A DNA stretch of 64,000 nt from Linyphia triangularis (GCA_963978545.1 OZ021727.1:19685943-19749942), one strand, 5' to 3'. Shown: positions 11,099-23,600, numbered from the stretch's first letter. The notes: generated by a model not told the origin, from the sequence alone. Made by a program: numbers and translations.

Positions 11099-11677
11099 GT
11101 AGACACAACACAGCTCTTTTCACAACAATAGAGCACAAAACAGCAGTTACAAACTTGACAACACAACTGTTACAAATCGCTGTAAAAGACAATGCAATAC
11201 AGTTCACTTTCGGAACTCTCTGAATGCTCGCTGAGACAGCTAACTCAGTAACTCCAGTCAACTAACTGACTCAACTAACTTCATCACCCGCTCTCTTGGG
11301 TTTTTATAGGAAAGTTAAACCTTCGTGAATATTCTAGAGATATAAATTTGGAGGACTTTCCAGATCGTAGTCGAAAAGTCCTATTCATGTACATGGGGAT
11401 CGCCAATGTCACCAAATGGTCGCCAAGTTTGGTGACAAAAATTAATCACCAAAACCGAGATTGCCTTTACCATAATGTTAAATGGCCTGCTCTTTGTAAA
11501 ACTCGCTTCCCAGCATTATCTCTGTACAACTCGCTTTCAAGCATTAAGGGTCACATTGCAGGTAAACAAAGCAAGACAAACTATTGCACTGCCTTATGCG
11601 AAATGTACATAAATTTATATTTTTACATAATTAACGCTACGAAATATTTACAAATATACAGAAATTCGCAACAATAC

Positions 11678-12074
11678 CCCCAAAATCAAAGTTAATATAA
11701 AGGATTATAAAAACCCTGCTAAATTGACTAATTTATGGTATGTACTCTCCTTCAATATCTCAAAAAGAGCTCTCACTAAATTATTTTCCCTCGAGATCTT
11801 AAATAAGGGTACCTCTTTAAACCATTTTCTCCAGGAGCGATATTAGCATCGGAACGCGATCATCTCATTACGAGCGAGGTGGGGGGATTAAACAGAAGTG
11901 GGTTAAATGAAAGATCAATCAGAAAATAATGGAGGTGCCATAAGCATCGGTCCACAAGACGGGGAAATCAGCAGTTGGGATTTGCATTAATGTCGTAGTT
12001 GGGAGGTCTGAATGGCGGAACTTCATTCTGAACATAGCTGGATAAACAAAGGGTACGTTGATCGGCATCAATAT
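11678..12074. other. Unannotated stretch, slightly richer in GC
   Basis: No repeat partner was seen in the window and no coding motif. A 66-aa minus frame at 11919-12119 runs into the hAT terminus and is not supported. Confidence 0.4.
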
Positions 12075-12301
12075 ATCTCGGGCATGGGCGCCCGCAGGAT
12101 TATTTGCAGGGGGGTGCAAGACTGATAGAATTTTGTTTAAATCGTTTATTTTTCAGAAATGTGGATTGCGATTCCTAATGAATTGTCAATTAACAATTAT
12201 GCGATAATTTTCACTGATAATAATAAAAAAAAAAAATCATGGTATATATTTTTGAAATCCTCTTCTCTGCAGATTTTATTTGGTAACCAACGCAACAATA
12301 T

Positions 12302-13038
12302 TGTTACGAATTTTTGTATATTTGTAAATATTTGGTAGTGTTAATTTTGTAAATAGGAAAATTTATGTACATTTCGCATAAGGCAGTGCAATAGTTCGTC
12401 TGAGCTTGGCTTCCCTGCAATATGGGTATTGATGCTTGAAAACGAGTTTTACAGAAGTAACGCTGGGAAGCGAGTTTTACAAGGAGCAGGGCACTTAACA
12501 TTATGGTAATGGCAATCTCGCCAAATTGGCGAGATAGAGCCAAGTTAGCGACGGTTTTAGCGACTAATTTTTGTCGCCAAATTTGGTGAGAAATCACCAA
12601 ATGTCGCCAAACTTGGCGACATTTTTGGTCCCCATGTACATGTATAGGACTTTTCGACTACGATCTGGAAAGTTCTCCAAACGTCTATATCTGGAAGATT
12701 CACGAAGGCTCGCCTCTCCTATAGAAGCTCAGGAGAGCGGGTGATGGAGTTAGTTGTTAGCTGATTCCATTAGTTGACTGGAATTACTGAGTCTCAGTGA
12801 ACATTCCGAGTAGTTCTAAAGCGAACTGTATTGCACTGTATTTTGCGGCGATTTAGCAGTTGGGTTGTCTAGTTTTTAACTGCTGTTTTGTGCTCTATTG
12901 ATGTGAAAAGAGCTGTATTGTGTCTGCTAGAACGAGAAGTTCTGGAGCTGTAAGAGAACTGTGAAGAGTTATTTGGAATAAATTTCTGCAAGTTTTGATC
13001 TGCTTTGGCTTCAAATCTTCGAACCCACCAACCCAACA
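12302..13038 (+). mobile_element. Ty3/gypsy-type solo LTR (family L), copy b
   Basis: Starts TGTTACGAATTTTTGTATAT and ends CCCAACA. The perfect 4-bp TSD is ATAT (12298-12301, 13039-13042). It contains the TTGGCGA palindrome array (about 12515-12625) and an AATAAA near 12978. It is inserted in the hAT foldback. Just before the TSD the host reads CGCAAC, like an LTR 3' end, probably by chance. The 98-aa and 94-aa minus frames here are not genes. Confidence 0.88.
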
Positions 13039-13659
13039 ATATTTAAGAAAATCTTGTGCAAGAAAGAAATAAAAAAAAAAAAAAAATTCTATCTTATTTG
13101 TTTTGTTTTGTTTTCTATCTTTTAAGTGGTTCTCGTGGTATTCAAAAGATAGTGTTTGGAACAGAACCAGAAGACACAAAATATAACTTATTAGAAATAA
13201 AGTTTGTAATATAAATCCTTTTACTTAATTTTTGTTACTTTGCAGAGAAAATCATTCAACGAAAATGGGAAAAAAACAACAACAATCACTTATAAGCAAT
13301 AATTACTGAAACGAATGTTATCAGTTCATGAGCTAATTCCTATTGACTTTGACTGAAGTATTATAATGTAGCTATGTGTAATAAATAACCAGAACAAACT
13401 AAACAGAAATTATGGAGCCAGAAAAGCCAATCTTGTGTTAATAAATAAAACGAACCTCTAAAATAATAATAAAAAAAAAAAAATAATAATAATAATAATA
13501 AATTAATTAAAAAAAACTGTTTGATGTTGCAATTATGTATCTTATTTCCATCTTGAGCTCAATCATTTTGTTTGAAAAAAAAAAAGTAATAATTTGCAAT
13601 TAGCTGTCAGAATGACGTGATTTACCCATAGTATTTACCATAATCTTCAAAGGAAGCAT

Positions 13660-13845
13660 GCCGACCAAACGGTATAGTGGTTAGCGTACTAGCTTCTAGA
13701 CCGCGAGGTTGCGGGTTCGAGTCCCGTGTTAGGCATGGGTGTTTGTAAATGTATGTTGGCTTGTCTAATGACGAATGTTTCGGCGCATTATAGCCCTCGT
13801 GTTGCTGACGGCGCCAGATAATCTGAAAACAACCAACCAACCAAA
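13660..13845 (+). mobile_element. tRNA-derived SINE, copy 2
   Basis: 13-bp TSD TCAAAGGAAGCAT (13647-13659 and 13846-13858). The head GCCGACCAAACGGTATAGTG carries an A box (TATAGTGGTTAGC) and a B box (GGTTCGAGTCC, 13714-13724), the internal RNA polymerase III promoter of tRNA-derived SINEs. The tail is an AACC tandem. It is nested in the hAT foldback. The 84-aa minus frame across it is a shadow. Confidence 0.92.
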
Positions 13846-14965
13846 TCAAAGGAAGCATACCTGAGGTTAACATCAAAGATTTAAAAATACAGAAGTGTAA
13901 TATTTTGTTTCTTCCAAATTAGAAAAATAATTAAAAAAAAATTAATAAAAAATGAAACAAAGGAAATGCTCAATTGAAATCTTTACTACGTCTTATATCT
14001 GATATACCCAATTTCCAATCCTTTATATTTCTAAACAACTGGCGCCTTAAAACCTCCTCGCAATCATTGATGCTTGAAATAGCAATACTCAAAGATGAAA
14101 AACGAAATAGGAAATAAACAGGAGTCGTAAAATAAAGGTGAAAAAATTCATTGTAAGATAGAACTACAGTTTCAAAATGGCATATGTGTTGCTTCCCTCC
14201 ATGGAATGTAAACTTTTTTCGCCAAATTTAATTTAATTTTCAAAAGCCAGGGGGGGGGGGGGGTGCAAGTGCACCTCCCCCCTGGCTTTTGAAATTTTTT
14301 TAAAAATGGGGGAAAAGATGTAAATTCCAAGATATAAAAAGCACATATGCCGCTTATACTTTTATGTTACAATGAGTATTTTTTTCTTCTATTAATTTAG
14401 TCTTTTGTTGCTTTCCTATGTCGTTTTTTATAGCTACTTGCGTGACGATTTTCTGGCGCTTGTTGTCTATGATTATTAGAGTCTGATGAGTAGAAGTATT
14501 TATTCCTTTTATTGTATAATCATTTCCTGTGTAGTCCTCAAAATTCTAGGAAAATGTTTTGATTTTTTAAGTCATCGGATATACTATCTTGTAATCTATT
14601 TTTATAATTCAATTGTACATATTCCAATACTGCCTTCCTGTTTCATTTTTTTTTTTGTTTTTTTTTGTTTTGTTATATCGGAAACTTGAAAGAAATAAAT
14701 TTTTTTTACTCTTTTGTATTTTTGCATCTTTGAGTTTCTCTATTCTAAACACTGTCTCTTGAATGCCGTTAGATATAGTTGGATGATAAAAAAATCGTTA
14801 AAAATATATGTTTTAATATTTTTACTATTTTGTACTTTCTCTTTATCAGGGTTGCGCTTTCAAAAATATATAACATAAATTTTAACTATTCTCAAAGATG
14901 ATTTTGATAAAAATCTAGTCTTGCACCCCCTTGCAAATATTCCTGGGAGGGCCCATGATCTCGGG

Positions 14966-15417
14966 GCAACATAACTTGAGCCTTGAGCTGTAGGATGGAT
15001 CCTTCAGCGTAAAGATATATAGTTTCGGACAAATCACATCTAATATAGTAATATTGATAACCTGCTCACATAGTTTTGTATTAAACTTAAATATATGTTG
15101 ATAACAAAAACGAAAATAGCGCTTTTAAGTTGAAATTTTAAGAAATATTTTACTTTTCTATCCGCGGATACTAAGAGTTTAACAAATCGTCTACACGTAG
15201 TTCCATTCAGCCAATCAGGGCTTAGTAAAACCGGTTCACACATCGTTGTAGCGTATTCAATGGGCTCAAGTAAGCTTGTCCCAAGGTACAGAGACAGGGT
15301 TGGTCTATGACGCGTGCGATTATGAGAGGGGCGCCGAAAGGAGAAAAATATGAAAAATAATATGGTAAAAACTTAAATTATAATGTAATTTTGAAAGCAA
15401 AATAGCCTAACCTTCCC
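14966..15417. other. Unannotated stretch
   Basis: Nothing recognised. The 67-aa minus frame at 15040-15243 lacks motifs. Confidence 0.4.
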
Positions 15418-15673
15418 ATCGATATAAATAAACAACTGGATAGACTGCTTAAAGCTGGGAAAATGAAGTCGTTGCCAGATGCAATCAGTGGGATAAAAAA
15501 TATAATACTCTATATATATACTCTAACTCTTTACAAGGTTTTTCGCATTCCCATCCAACTATAAAAGTGAACTGTGATTGGTTAATCTTCCCACCAGCTT
15601 CGCAATCCCCGGCGCTTTTTTCTCTTTGCATTGACAATGGAGCTTGTCTATCCAGTTGTTTATCTATATCAAT
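15418..15673 (+). repeat. Short TIR MITE family C, copy 1 (internally deleted)
   Basis: The left end ATCGATATAAATAAACAACT is mirrored at the right by AGTTGTTTATCTATATCAAT. The interior retains TCCCACCAGCTTCGCAATCC and lacks about 80 bp found in longer copies. It is non-coding. Confidence 0.75.
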
Positions 15674-16111
15674 GAACCTTCCTAAGGTCTATTCTTTCTC
15701 CAGAAAGATTCGAGAAACTTGCAATTTTATCCACTGAAAATGATATTTCATCGTCATTAGATTATGATGCACTAATAAAAAAAACCCACACAATTTCGGC
15801 TGCTAAAGCTAGAAAGGTCTACTGCTAAGTGTGTAACACAGATTATTTGAATCAATTTTCTGTAATACTTTTTCTAGATTAATAATTTTTTTTCATGAAT
15901 ATTAAATCAAATAAAACTTATGCTGTTGTTGTTAAAAAATGTGTGTTATTTTCTATATGACAAAACTATAAACTGAATGAAAGAATTTAGGAGTTTGCTC
16001 GTAACACAATTACAGTGCAACACGCCTGTTGAAGTTTGAAAAAGTCAGTTACAAAAATTAGTAATAAAAGAAGTCATTTTAAAAACAATAAGAATAATGA
16101 AAAGGAACTAA
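15674..16111. other. Unannotated AT-rich stretch
   Basis: No coding or repeat evidence. Confidence 0.4.
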
Positions 16112-16115
16112 ATAC

Positions 16116-16814
16116 TGTTACGAATTTTTGTATATTTGTAAATATTTCGTAGTGCTAATTTTTGTAAATAAATAAATTTCTGTACATTTCGCATAAGGCA
16201 ATGCAATGGTTTGTTTCCCTGCAGTGAGCATATCAATGCTTGATAACGGGTTTTACAGAGGTAACTCTGGGAAGCGAGTTTCAAGGGGCAGGGCATTTAA
16301 CATTATGGTAATGGGAATCTCGCCAAATTGGCGAGATAGAGCCAAGTTGGCGACGGTTTTGGCGACCATTTGGCGACATGTTCGGTACATGTATGGGTAC
16401 ATGTATCCCATGTACATGTATAAGGTCTTTTCGACTACAATCTGGAAAGTTCTCCAAATGTGTACCTCTAGGAGTTTCAAGAAGGTTCACTTACGTTCAC
16501 CTCCCCTATAAAAGCTCAGGGAGCAGGTGATGGAGTTAGTTCTTGAATTTTGAGTCACTGAATTAGTTGACTGGAGATACTGAGCATTCTAAAGTGAACT
16601 GTTTTGCATTGTCTTTTGCGGCGATTTAGCAGTTGTTTGTCAAGTTTTTAACTGCTGTTTTGTGCTCTATTGAGGTGAAAAGAGCTGTATTGTGTCTACT
16701 GGAACGAGAAGTTCTGGAGCTGTAAGAGAACTGTGAAGAGTTATTTTGGAATAAATTTCTACAAGTTTTGATTTGCTTTGGCGTCAAATCTTTCGAACCC
16801 CTTACAACGCAACA
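16116..16814 (+). mobile_element. Ty3/gypsy-type solo LTR (family L), copy c
   Basis: Perfect 4-bp TSD ATAC (16112-16115, 16815-16818). TGTTACG start and CGCAACA end. A TATAAAAG near 16507 and an AATAAA near 16751 fit LTR promoter and polyadenylation signals. The palindrome array is shorter than in other copies and is followed by an expanded GTACATGTA palindrome (16384-16422). The overlapping frames of 62-101 aa are LTR shadows. Confidence 0.88.
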
Positions 16815-16818
16815 ATAC

Positions 16819-17735
16819 TTTACTTTGAGAGGGATGGAGAGAGAGAGCTGAAAAGTTATCTATGACCTAAGTGAGGTATATCGAGAAAATGAATAAGCAT
16901 CGTCTCATCAAAACACTGGAAACCATCATAGTATTAAACCGTGGGAATCATACTGAGCCTAACAGAAATTAAAATATCATGAGTGCAGTTATAAAACTGA
17001 CTGACGCAGTAACGAGCAATACTGAATATTAATTATGAAACTCGCCGATCTAAACAAAAATCTGACATGAATGGATTGTCGAAAACGAGGAAAGTTAGCG
17101 AAGATCTGTGAAAACATTAAAAATTGAAATACGCGCTTTGAAAAGACAAAAATCACATTAAAAAGGCGATTCTAAAAGATATTGTTATTACGTATATATT
17201 TAAATAGTATGACAAGGAAACAGAAACACGTGTTTTTTTTTTTTTGTTTTTTTCAAACATACGTGTTTTCTTGAAATGAGACCTGCAACTGCCAATTTTC
17301 TCCACCTTCCCTTTAATACTGTGAACGAAAAAGAAATTGAAATCTGAAGCATTTTTCGTCTTTAAATGACACCGCAAGAATTTCATCAAGTTTTTACGGC
17401 GCCTCCAAATCGGTTAGGGAGACTCGATGCAGACATAAAATCTACATCATAAAAACAAGACGGTGAAGTTATTTCAAGTATCCGACTCCCTCCCCCCCCC
17501 CCTCCATCCCCTTCTCCAATTTCACCACAAAATGAAAGCTTGTGGTTTTTAATATCACCAAGTTGGACGACATTTTTTTTTTTATTGATCCTGTCTGAAT
17601 ATTTTACATTCGAATTTCAAGTGCGAGTTAATTTTTTTCTTTCGTGTTACACTTGTAGCTTCGAACGCATGCGCAGCCTTGCACTTTGAATATTGCTTAA
17701 GGGAAACACTTTTTCGGGAGTTCCTTTACCAACTA
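16819..17735. other. Unannotated stretch
   Basis: A poly-C/CT tract lies near 17488-17515. The 78-aa minus frame at 17153-17389 includes a Lys-rich run from a homopolymer and has no motif. Confidence 0.4.
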
Positions 17736-17743
17736 AGAGGTAA

Positions 17744-18154
17744 ACTTCTTAAGGTCCTGGCATTTTTTTAAAAGTCAGCCAAGTTGGAAATAAATATTAC
17801 GTCAGTGACGTAGTATTTATAGCCAACTTGGCTCTTTAAAAAAAAAATTTAAAAAAAAATGGAAGTATTTTTCACAAGAGAATAAAAATTTTCTGCACTT
17901 TTTCTCATTGATAATTAAAGAGCAATGGATTATCACGAAAAAAAGGAATGCTCATTATTTTCCAAGTTATGATTTATATTTGGCAATCGGATTTTTGGTT
18001 CAACCTCATTCAAAGTCGATTTTTGAATAGTTTCTGCCATTTTTGTCCCGAAAGACCAGTGGATACATGATCTACTGATATTTTTTTACATTCTATAAAA
18101 AAAAATCAAAATGATGTCAAATGGGGTAGCTAAACTTGCAGTCACCATTCGGGC
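17744..18154 (+). repeat. Palindromic MITE family A, partial and diverged copy 2
   Basis: This holds the centre (AGCCAAGTTGG...TTACGTCAGTGACGTA...CCAACTTGGCT) and the right half (CCAAGTTATGA, TTTGGCAATCGGATTT, AGTCGATTTTTGA) of family A. The left half is missing. Confidence 0.65.
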
Positions 18155-18618
18155 AATTACTTTTTCTGAAGTCCATCAGAGTTATATATTACCAAAAGGT
18201 AAACTTGTTAGGTTTCATTAACGTGCTTTACATTTTTTTTTCATATAGTGCTGCCATCTATCGTATATTGTTCCAACTTCCTAAAGTGTTTTAATTATAT
18301 TTTTCCCAACTTCGATTTCGAAGCAAATAACAGAATGTGCAATTGTAAAAAAATATTATTCGTCAGATGCAAGGTTTTAAACTTTAAATTGATGCATAAG
18401 ATTTCCATTTTGGTTTTGTATTAAGGGAGATATAGGGATAGCCATACACAAAAAAAAAATGCTGTCAACAAATAATAATATAACATTACACGGAAATCTT
18501 CTGATAGCATAAATTAAAAATGTTAAGTACTTAGCTACATTTTCTAGAATTTCCCAGTATCAAATCGTGTGCATATATACGAGGGAAATAAATGCATAAA
18601 TGTTTAATGTATGAAGTA
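18155..18618. other. Unannotated AT-rich stretch
   Basis: Nothing recognised. Confidence 0.4.
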
Positions 18619-19986
18619 TTAGCTGAATACCCATGCTTCGCAACGAAATTTTTCTATATGCATTTTAGCAATCCAAAAACATTCATGCATTGTAAATATC
18701 GAACTTTGATCGCGTTTCAACTTTTGAAAAGCGGTTTATTAAAATCAGAATACCTTACTTAATTTATGCTTGCTCTTGTTGACATTTGGTACAAATTTTA
18801 TAAAAGTTGAAGATTAAGGTATTCCTCGCATGGAATGTTTCGCTTTCCCTTTTCTCGACCCTTTAAAATGAGTTAATCGTAACCGCAATAGTTTATTAAT
18901 CTGTGCTTTACTTTAGTTCCAATTTTCAGAGATGTGACTATATTGGAATAGTTGATTTTTTTTCTGTGCTTGACCTTGTTGATATTTGTACTATATATTG
19001 TTGCGTGGATGGATTCGAAAGATTTGAAGCCAAAAGCAGATCAAAACTTGCAGAAATGTATTCCAATATAACTCTTCACAGATTCTTTTACAACTCCAGA
19101 ACTTCTCGTTCAAGTAGACTTAATACAGCTCTATACACAACAATAGAGCATAAACAGCAGTTAAACTTGACACACAGCTGCTAAATCGCCGCAAAAGACA
19201 ATGCAATACAGTTCGCTTTAGAACTACTCGGAATGTTCACTGAGACTCAGTAATTCCAGTCAACTAACGGACTCAACTCAGTCAACTAACTGACTCAACT
19301 AACTTGGCCGGTCTTAAATAGGAGTCAAACCTTCTTGAAACTTCTAGAGGTAGATATTTGGAGAACTTTCCAGATCGTAGTCGAAAAGTCCTATACATGT
19401 ACATGGGGACCGAAAATATCGCCAAATGGTCACCAAGTTTGGCGACATTTGGAGATTTCTCGCCAAATTTGGCGACAAAAATTAGTCGCCAAAACCGTCG
19501 CCAACTTGGCTATATCTCGCCAACTTGGCTATATCTCGCCAATTTGGCGAGATTGCCATTACGATAATGTTAAATGCCCTGCTCCATATAAAACTCACTT
19601 CCCAGCGTTATCGCTGTAAAACTCGTTATCAAGCATTAATAGACACACTGCAGGGAAGCCAAGTTAAGACAAACTATTGCACTACCTTATGCGAAATGTA
19701 CATAAATTTTCCCATTTACAAAATTAACACTACGAAATATTTACAAATATACAAAAATTCGTAACAATATCATAATTGTGGCTATATTGGTGATGGGAGT
19801 TTAGAATATTCCTCGTGTGGAATGTTTTACCCCTTTTCAACCCCTTCAGTTGGTTTATCGAGATTGGAATAGCTTACTTTCTCTATGACAAGTTTTCATA
19901 GTTGTGACTATATGGGAAATGGGAGATTTAGTGATGAGTGAGTGAGTGAATGATGGAACGAGGGCATTGCCATTTATACATAGAGA
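18619..19986 (-). mobile_element. Non-autonomous Helitron, copy 1, split by a solo LTR
   Basis: On the minus strand it begins TCTCTATGTATAAATGGC after an A and ends GGGTATTCAGCTAA before a T, the Helitron pattern of A^TC...CTRR^T. LTR copy d (18999-19766) interrupts it. It shares its ends and internal text with 49258-50292 (TAGTGATGAGTGAGTGAG and GGAATAGCTTACTTTTTCTA-like blocks). No Rep/helicase frame is present. Confidence 0.75.
18999..19766 (-). mobile_element. Ty3/gypsy-type solo LTR (family L), copy d
   Basis: Perfect TSD ATAT (18995-18998, 19767-19770). Plus-strand start TGTTGCGTGGATGG, end TTCGTAACA. At 768 bp it is the longest copy. Its U3 carries an extra tandem unit, a repeated CTTGGCTATATCTCGCCAA block at 19505-19545. 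The frames of 69-94 aa in it are LTR shadows. Confidence 0.9.
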
Positions 19987-20663
19987 TTTAATTAGAAAGA
20001 ATAGAAAATAAAAAAATAACAATGAGAAATAAATTAACCCATACAAATTATTTCTTACTATAAATCCTTTGAATGCTCTGTCAATTTTTGTGTGCAATTG
20101 CATCTTATTCAGGTGAGCTAAAAATTATTAATAGGCTAAAAATTTCAAAATTATCGATTTCGTGATTTTCAAATATATTTAAATTTCAAATTCTTCTTTA
20201 AACATATAATTTTATTCTTCTCATACCGGAGAAAAATTAGTTCTAAAAAAATGCCATGCCGCTATTTCACGTAAAAATGCATTTATCTCAAAATGTCACT
20301 TTTCCAAGTTTGATGTTATTCTTTTTTTTGAAAAAACGCCCATGAGCTTCTTTATAAAATTTTTACCATATATTTGCCTTTTATCAGTTATCAATCTGAG
20401 GTTAACATTTTTGTAAAATTTTGATTATATTTAAAAAAGTTATTTTGTATAAAAAATTTTGATTTTCAGATGTTTTTTGATGTTTTATCATTTGAGATTT
20501 TTCTTTTAAAAAAAGCCAATATAAACCTCAAATATGAACCCGAAATCATTAAAGAAGGTTTCAATAATACTCGGGGAAAATTTACACATTTTCCGTGGTT
20601 TAGTTACTTAGAGAAGGTAAATAGATGTTGTCCTTTTAAGGTATCCAACTACTTTCGGAGAAT
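19987..20663. other. Unannotated AT-rich stretch
   Basis: Nothing recognised. The 65-aa frame at 20470-20667 has no motif. Confidence 0.4.
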
Positions 20664-20667
20664 TTAA

Positions 20668-21390
20668 AGGTACACATATACAATTGAGATGATTTTCTTT
20701 AATTTTTAGGTTATAATTTAAATTTTTTGTGTGCAGTATATCAGAATTAAAAATGATGCATTTTTATATACAAACTTTTTTTTTCCGTCAATTTTTTATC
20801 AGCCAATTGCAATTAAAGTGACAATTTTTCATTATTACAACATACATAAATAAACTTGTAATTAACTTAGAGGTATTATTCTTATTGCAAATAAGAGATA
20901 TTATATTGACGCATGTTCCTACGGAGAATTTTGAATTTAGCTTCAATATTTATTTAATTATAAGTTTTTGAATAAAAAGTTTAAAAAAATACATAGCTTT
21001 TAATAAAAAAATTATGATTAAAATATGCATAAAAAATGTGTTTATAACAATATATATTAGATTTTCCATAGAAAACACATTCACAACTATTGTCTACAAA
21101 ACAAAATTAGAATTTTGTGAATCGGACCATTTATTATGAAGTTATGACCGTTGGCGTAAAGTCATATAACACCAAAATGCCATTCTTCAGAAAACACGTT
21201 TAAAAAGTTAACTACACTAATTAACGTGATACAAAACAGGTTCACAAAACTTACTATAATTTAAAAAGTAATTTGAGTCTCAGAAAGAAAATGGTATCAT
21301 TTTAACGGTAATGAATTTGGGAATATTTTAAAAACAAAAAACAAAAATGCAGATTTGAGTCAAATTTCGCAATTTTTTTTTTATGTATAC
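20668..21390 (-). repeat. TTAA-type element, family P4, copy 2
   Basis: TTAA at 20664-20667 precedes AGGTACACATATACAATTGA. The body is the reverse complement of family P4, with CATTTATTATGAAGTTATGA and AATGCCATTCTTCAGAAAAC. The distal end ATGTATAC is near 21390 and is decayed. Confidence 0.65.
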
Positions 21391-21488
21391 AAAAAAAACA
21401 AAAAAAAACACGTAAATATAGTTTTTTTTTCTTTCATACTGTTAGTATTTACAACACATAAAAGGAGGAAAACTAGTGAAAATTTGTA

Positions 21489-21531
<43 letters not shown>

Positions 21532-23245
21532 TTTTAATATTGAGTAAATTTAACACAATTTTCAGTTAAATTTAACGTAGACGGCAATGTATTCAATCAA
21601 GTTTTTTTGGTGGTAAAAAGAAGTCAGTAAATAGTTTGGAATCACTCTCTTGTTCTAACACTAAAAAAACTCGATTTGAGCTCAAGAAATTGCAATTGCA
21701 CGTAAAAATTGGCAATGCATATAAAGGATTTATATTAAAACTTTGTTTTTATGGGTTACATTATAATTTAATTGATGTCTGTACAATATTAAGTTTCAGT
21801 CGACAAATTTTAATATAAAATATTTTGCCGACGCTTTTATTTAAATGTCGGATTTTTCGATTATGAAAATGAAATCTCTTTGCAAGCGCGAAACTTTCTG
21901 GAAACTCAATATTAACAGATTACATTTAGTGGGATGAAAATATTTCATCTCTACTCTTTTTACTTAGTTGCCAGAATCCTTTTTTAAAAGCTCGTCAAAC
22001 CACGGTGGAATATATTAAAATATATGCATGTGCTCGAACGAAATTCCCTGTGGCTTTCTTTGCTTTCCAAGATGAAATACGATTTGGTATTAATTTTTTT
22101 TTCTTTTTTCAAAAAAACACTTTTAAAAGAGACTCCTTTTGAAGCTTTGTTGAACAAATAGAAAGGTTTAAGGTTTTTTATTCGTGTCCTCTTCCTCTCC
22201 AGCTTGTTGTTTTTGTTCTGCAGTCCGTTGCCAAGCAACGGCATATGACGAGAGTTGCCAAACTACAAAAGAAAAATGTTCCGTCACATGGATCGTTCAA
22301 AATATTGACATCAACTTGAAGACGAGATAAGTACATGTAAACTTTTATTTTTCGGCGGGAAACCTGTGATTCTTCTTTAGGCGTGACATGAACAAAAAGG
22401 AACTTGGAAATATTTAAAAAGAAGCTCTTTGGGGTTATCGGAAGATGCTTTGGATATCAATTAATTTGATTGTTCACCCAGGGCGTTCTTTTTAAATTTA
22501 CTAATTTATGCTGAACTAAAAATCGTTTGTTTTATAAATTTGAAAGTTCGATTTAATTAGGTAGAGATCCTATATGCATATTTTTTTTTATGTACATTCG
22601 GGATATTACATTCTAATTAAATAAAGAATTAACCGAAAATATAGGAAATCTTAGGAAGAAGTCTAATCCTGTAACTTTTTAATTTTGCTGTAATAATTTC
22701 AAAGTAATTTATTAATCACATTGGAAAAATCAAATTGTAAAGACTACCGTTAGACGTAATTAACACTGAAAGTAAAGGTTTTCGTTTAGTTGGCATTTAA
22801 GGCTACAATTTTTTTTTTATTTTACGAATTTTCCCCAGAGAAAATTATGACGCATTTTTTACTAAAAAAACTATAAAATTTATCCTTCCTTTAAAGGCTC
22901 ACAAAACTTCTCCGTACAACATAACAATTTCTAATAAGATTCAATACAAGCTTCAGAACATATAACTTTGAGCACACCTATAATGAAGGCACAGTGAAAG
23001 TAAACAAAAGATACACGATGCTTTTTAAACAGCATCCAATACTCGTCCGAACTCGCGATTCCATTTTTTTGCCTCTTTTTATTGTCTCGCGGCAGAAAGT
23101 TCTAGCAAAATCCAGTCAACCAATCGCGTGATGGAAACGCCTCGAAATTTCCTGATCGATTTAGATGTTGCCACCCTTTTTCGAACCTCTATTAGCGCTG
23201 TTAGCAAAATAAAATATAACTTTAAAAGAAATACGTCACTATTTA
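21391..23245. other. AT-rich stretch with (TA)n and a small GC palindrome
   Basis: A (TA)n microsatellite runs from about 21492 to 21522. A perfect 7-bp-arm palindrome CCGTTGCCAAGCAACGG lies at 22225-22241. Frames of 60-86 aa at 21636-21818, 21984-22244 and 23079-23264 have no recognisable motif. Confidence 0.5.
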
Positions 23246-23600
23246 GAATGAACAATTCCTGCATTTTTTAAAAACGAGTGAAATTAGTTGATATTTAGGA
23301 ACAATTTCTTTCTGATTTCAAATATTCAAACAAAAGTTCTTTAAAAAAGTTAGTTATTTAAATATTAAGAAAAGAAAGTGACCCGAAACCCGATCCAATA
23401 AAAAAAACTACGCTAAAGCTGTGACGTAACGACATCCTTCGGTTCTCTAGAGTTAATCGCGAGGTTTCTGACAAATAGTTGGTAGACAGTTGCCATATCC
23501 CAAAACGGTTGGCGCGATTTGCGAGAAACTTGCAAATCTGGTTTCCACTGCAGCGTTTCGAGGCAAGTTGTGAGTGACGTCACATGCAATTCTAGCCAAA
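23246..23600 (+). repeat. Dispersed repeat family J, copy 1
   Basis: This is the inverted counterpart of 52040-52398. Shared pieces are TTTTTAAAAACGAGTGAAATTAG, AACAAAAGTTCTTTAAA, AGTTGCCATATC and GTGACGTCAC (23574-23583). The clean match suggests a short DNA element with GTGACGTCA-like ends; the family is unknown. Confidence 0.6.

Larger units (their letters stand above)
9071..11673 (-). mobile_element. Ty3/gypsy-type solo LTR (family L), copy a, interrupted by a hAT element
   Basis: On the minus strand this is the same LTR as 61070-61818. It starts TGTTGCGTGG on the plus strand at 9071 and ends CGCAACA at 11673. Bases 9193-11106 (hAT element plus one TSD copy) interrupt it, leaving about 690 bp of LTR. 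Flanking 4-mers do not match, so its own TSD is lost or the ends have changed. The 115-aa frame at 11348-11695 is LTR sequence. Confidence 0.75.
12083..14957. mobile_element. Giant hAT-type foldback element with nested LTR and SINE
   Basis: A perfect 8-bp TSD ATCTCGGG (12075-12082 and 14958-14965) flanks it. The ends are CATGGGCGCCCGCAGGATTA and, read inward from the right, CATGGGCCCTCCCAGGAATA. Both continue into a TTTGCA...GGTGCAAGACT block. The whole element is an imperfect palindrome centred near 14265, where GCCAGGGGGG...GTGCAAGTGCAC...CCCCCCTGGC pairs. Arm landmarks are TAAGGCGCCAG and TTTCTGGCGC. Without the LTR (737 bp plus TSD) and the SINE (186 bp plus TSD) it would be about 1.9 kb. 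No transposase frame is visible; the 67-aa frame at 14486-14689 has no motif. Confidence 0.8.

Noticed and set aside
12289..12301. Tandem LTR junction before copy b (CGCAACAATAT directly before TGTTACG)
   Set aside because: Only six or seven bases resemble an LTR 3' end and no further LTR sequence lies upstream; the ATAT is the TSD.
13714..13724. Possible tRNA gene from the perfect B box
   Set aside because: The block is the head of a SINE with a TSD, repeated five more times; it is tRNA-derived rather than a tRNA gene.
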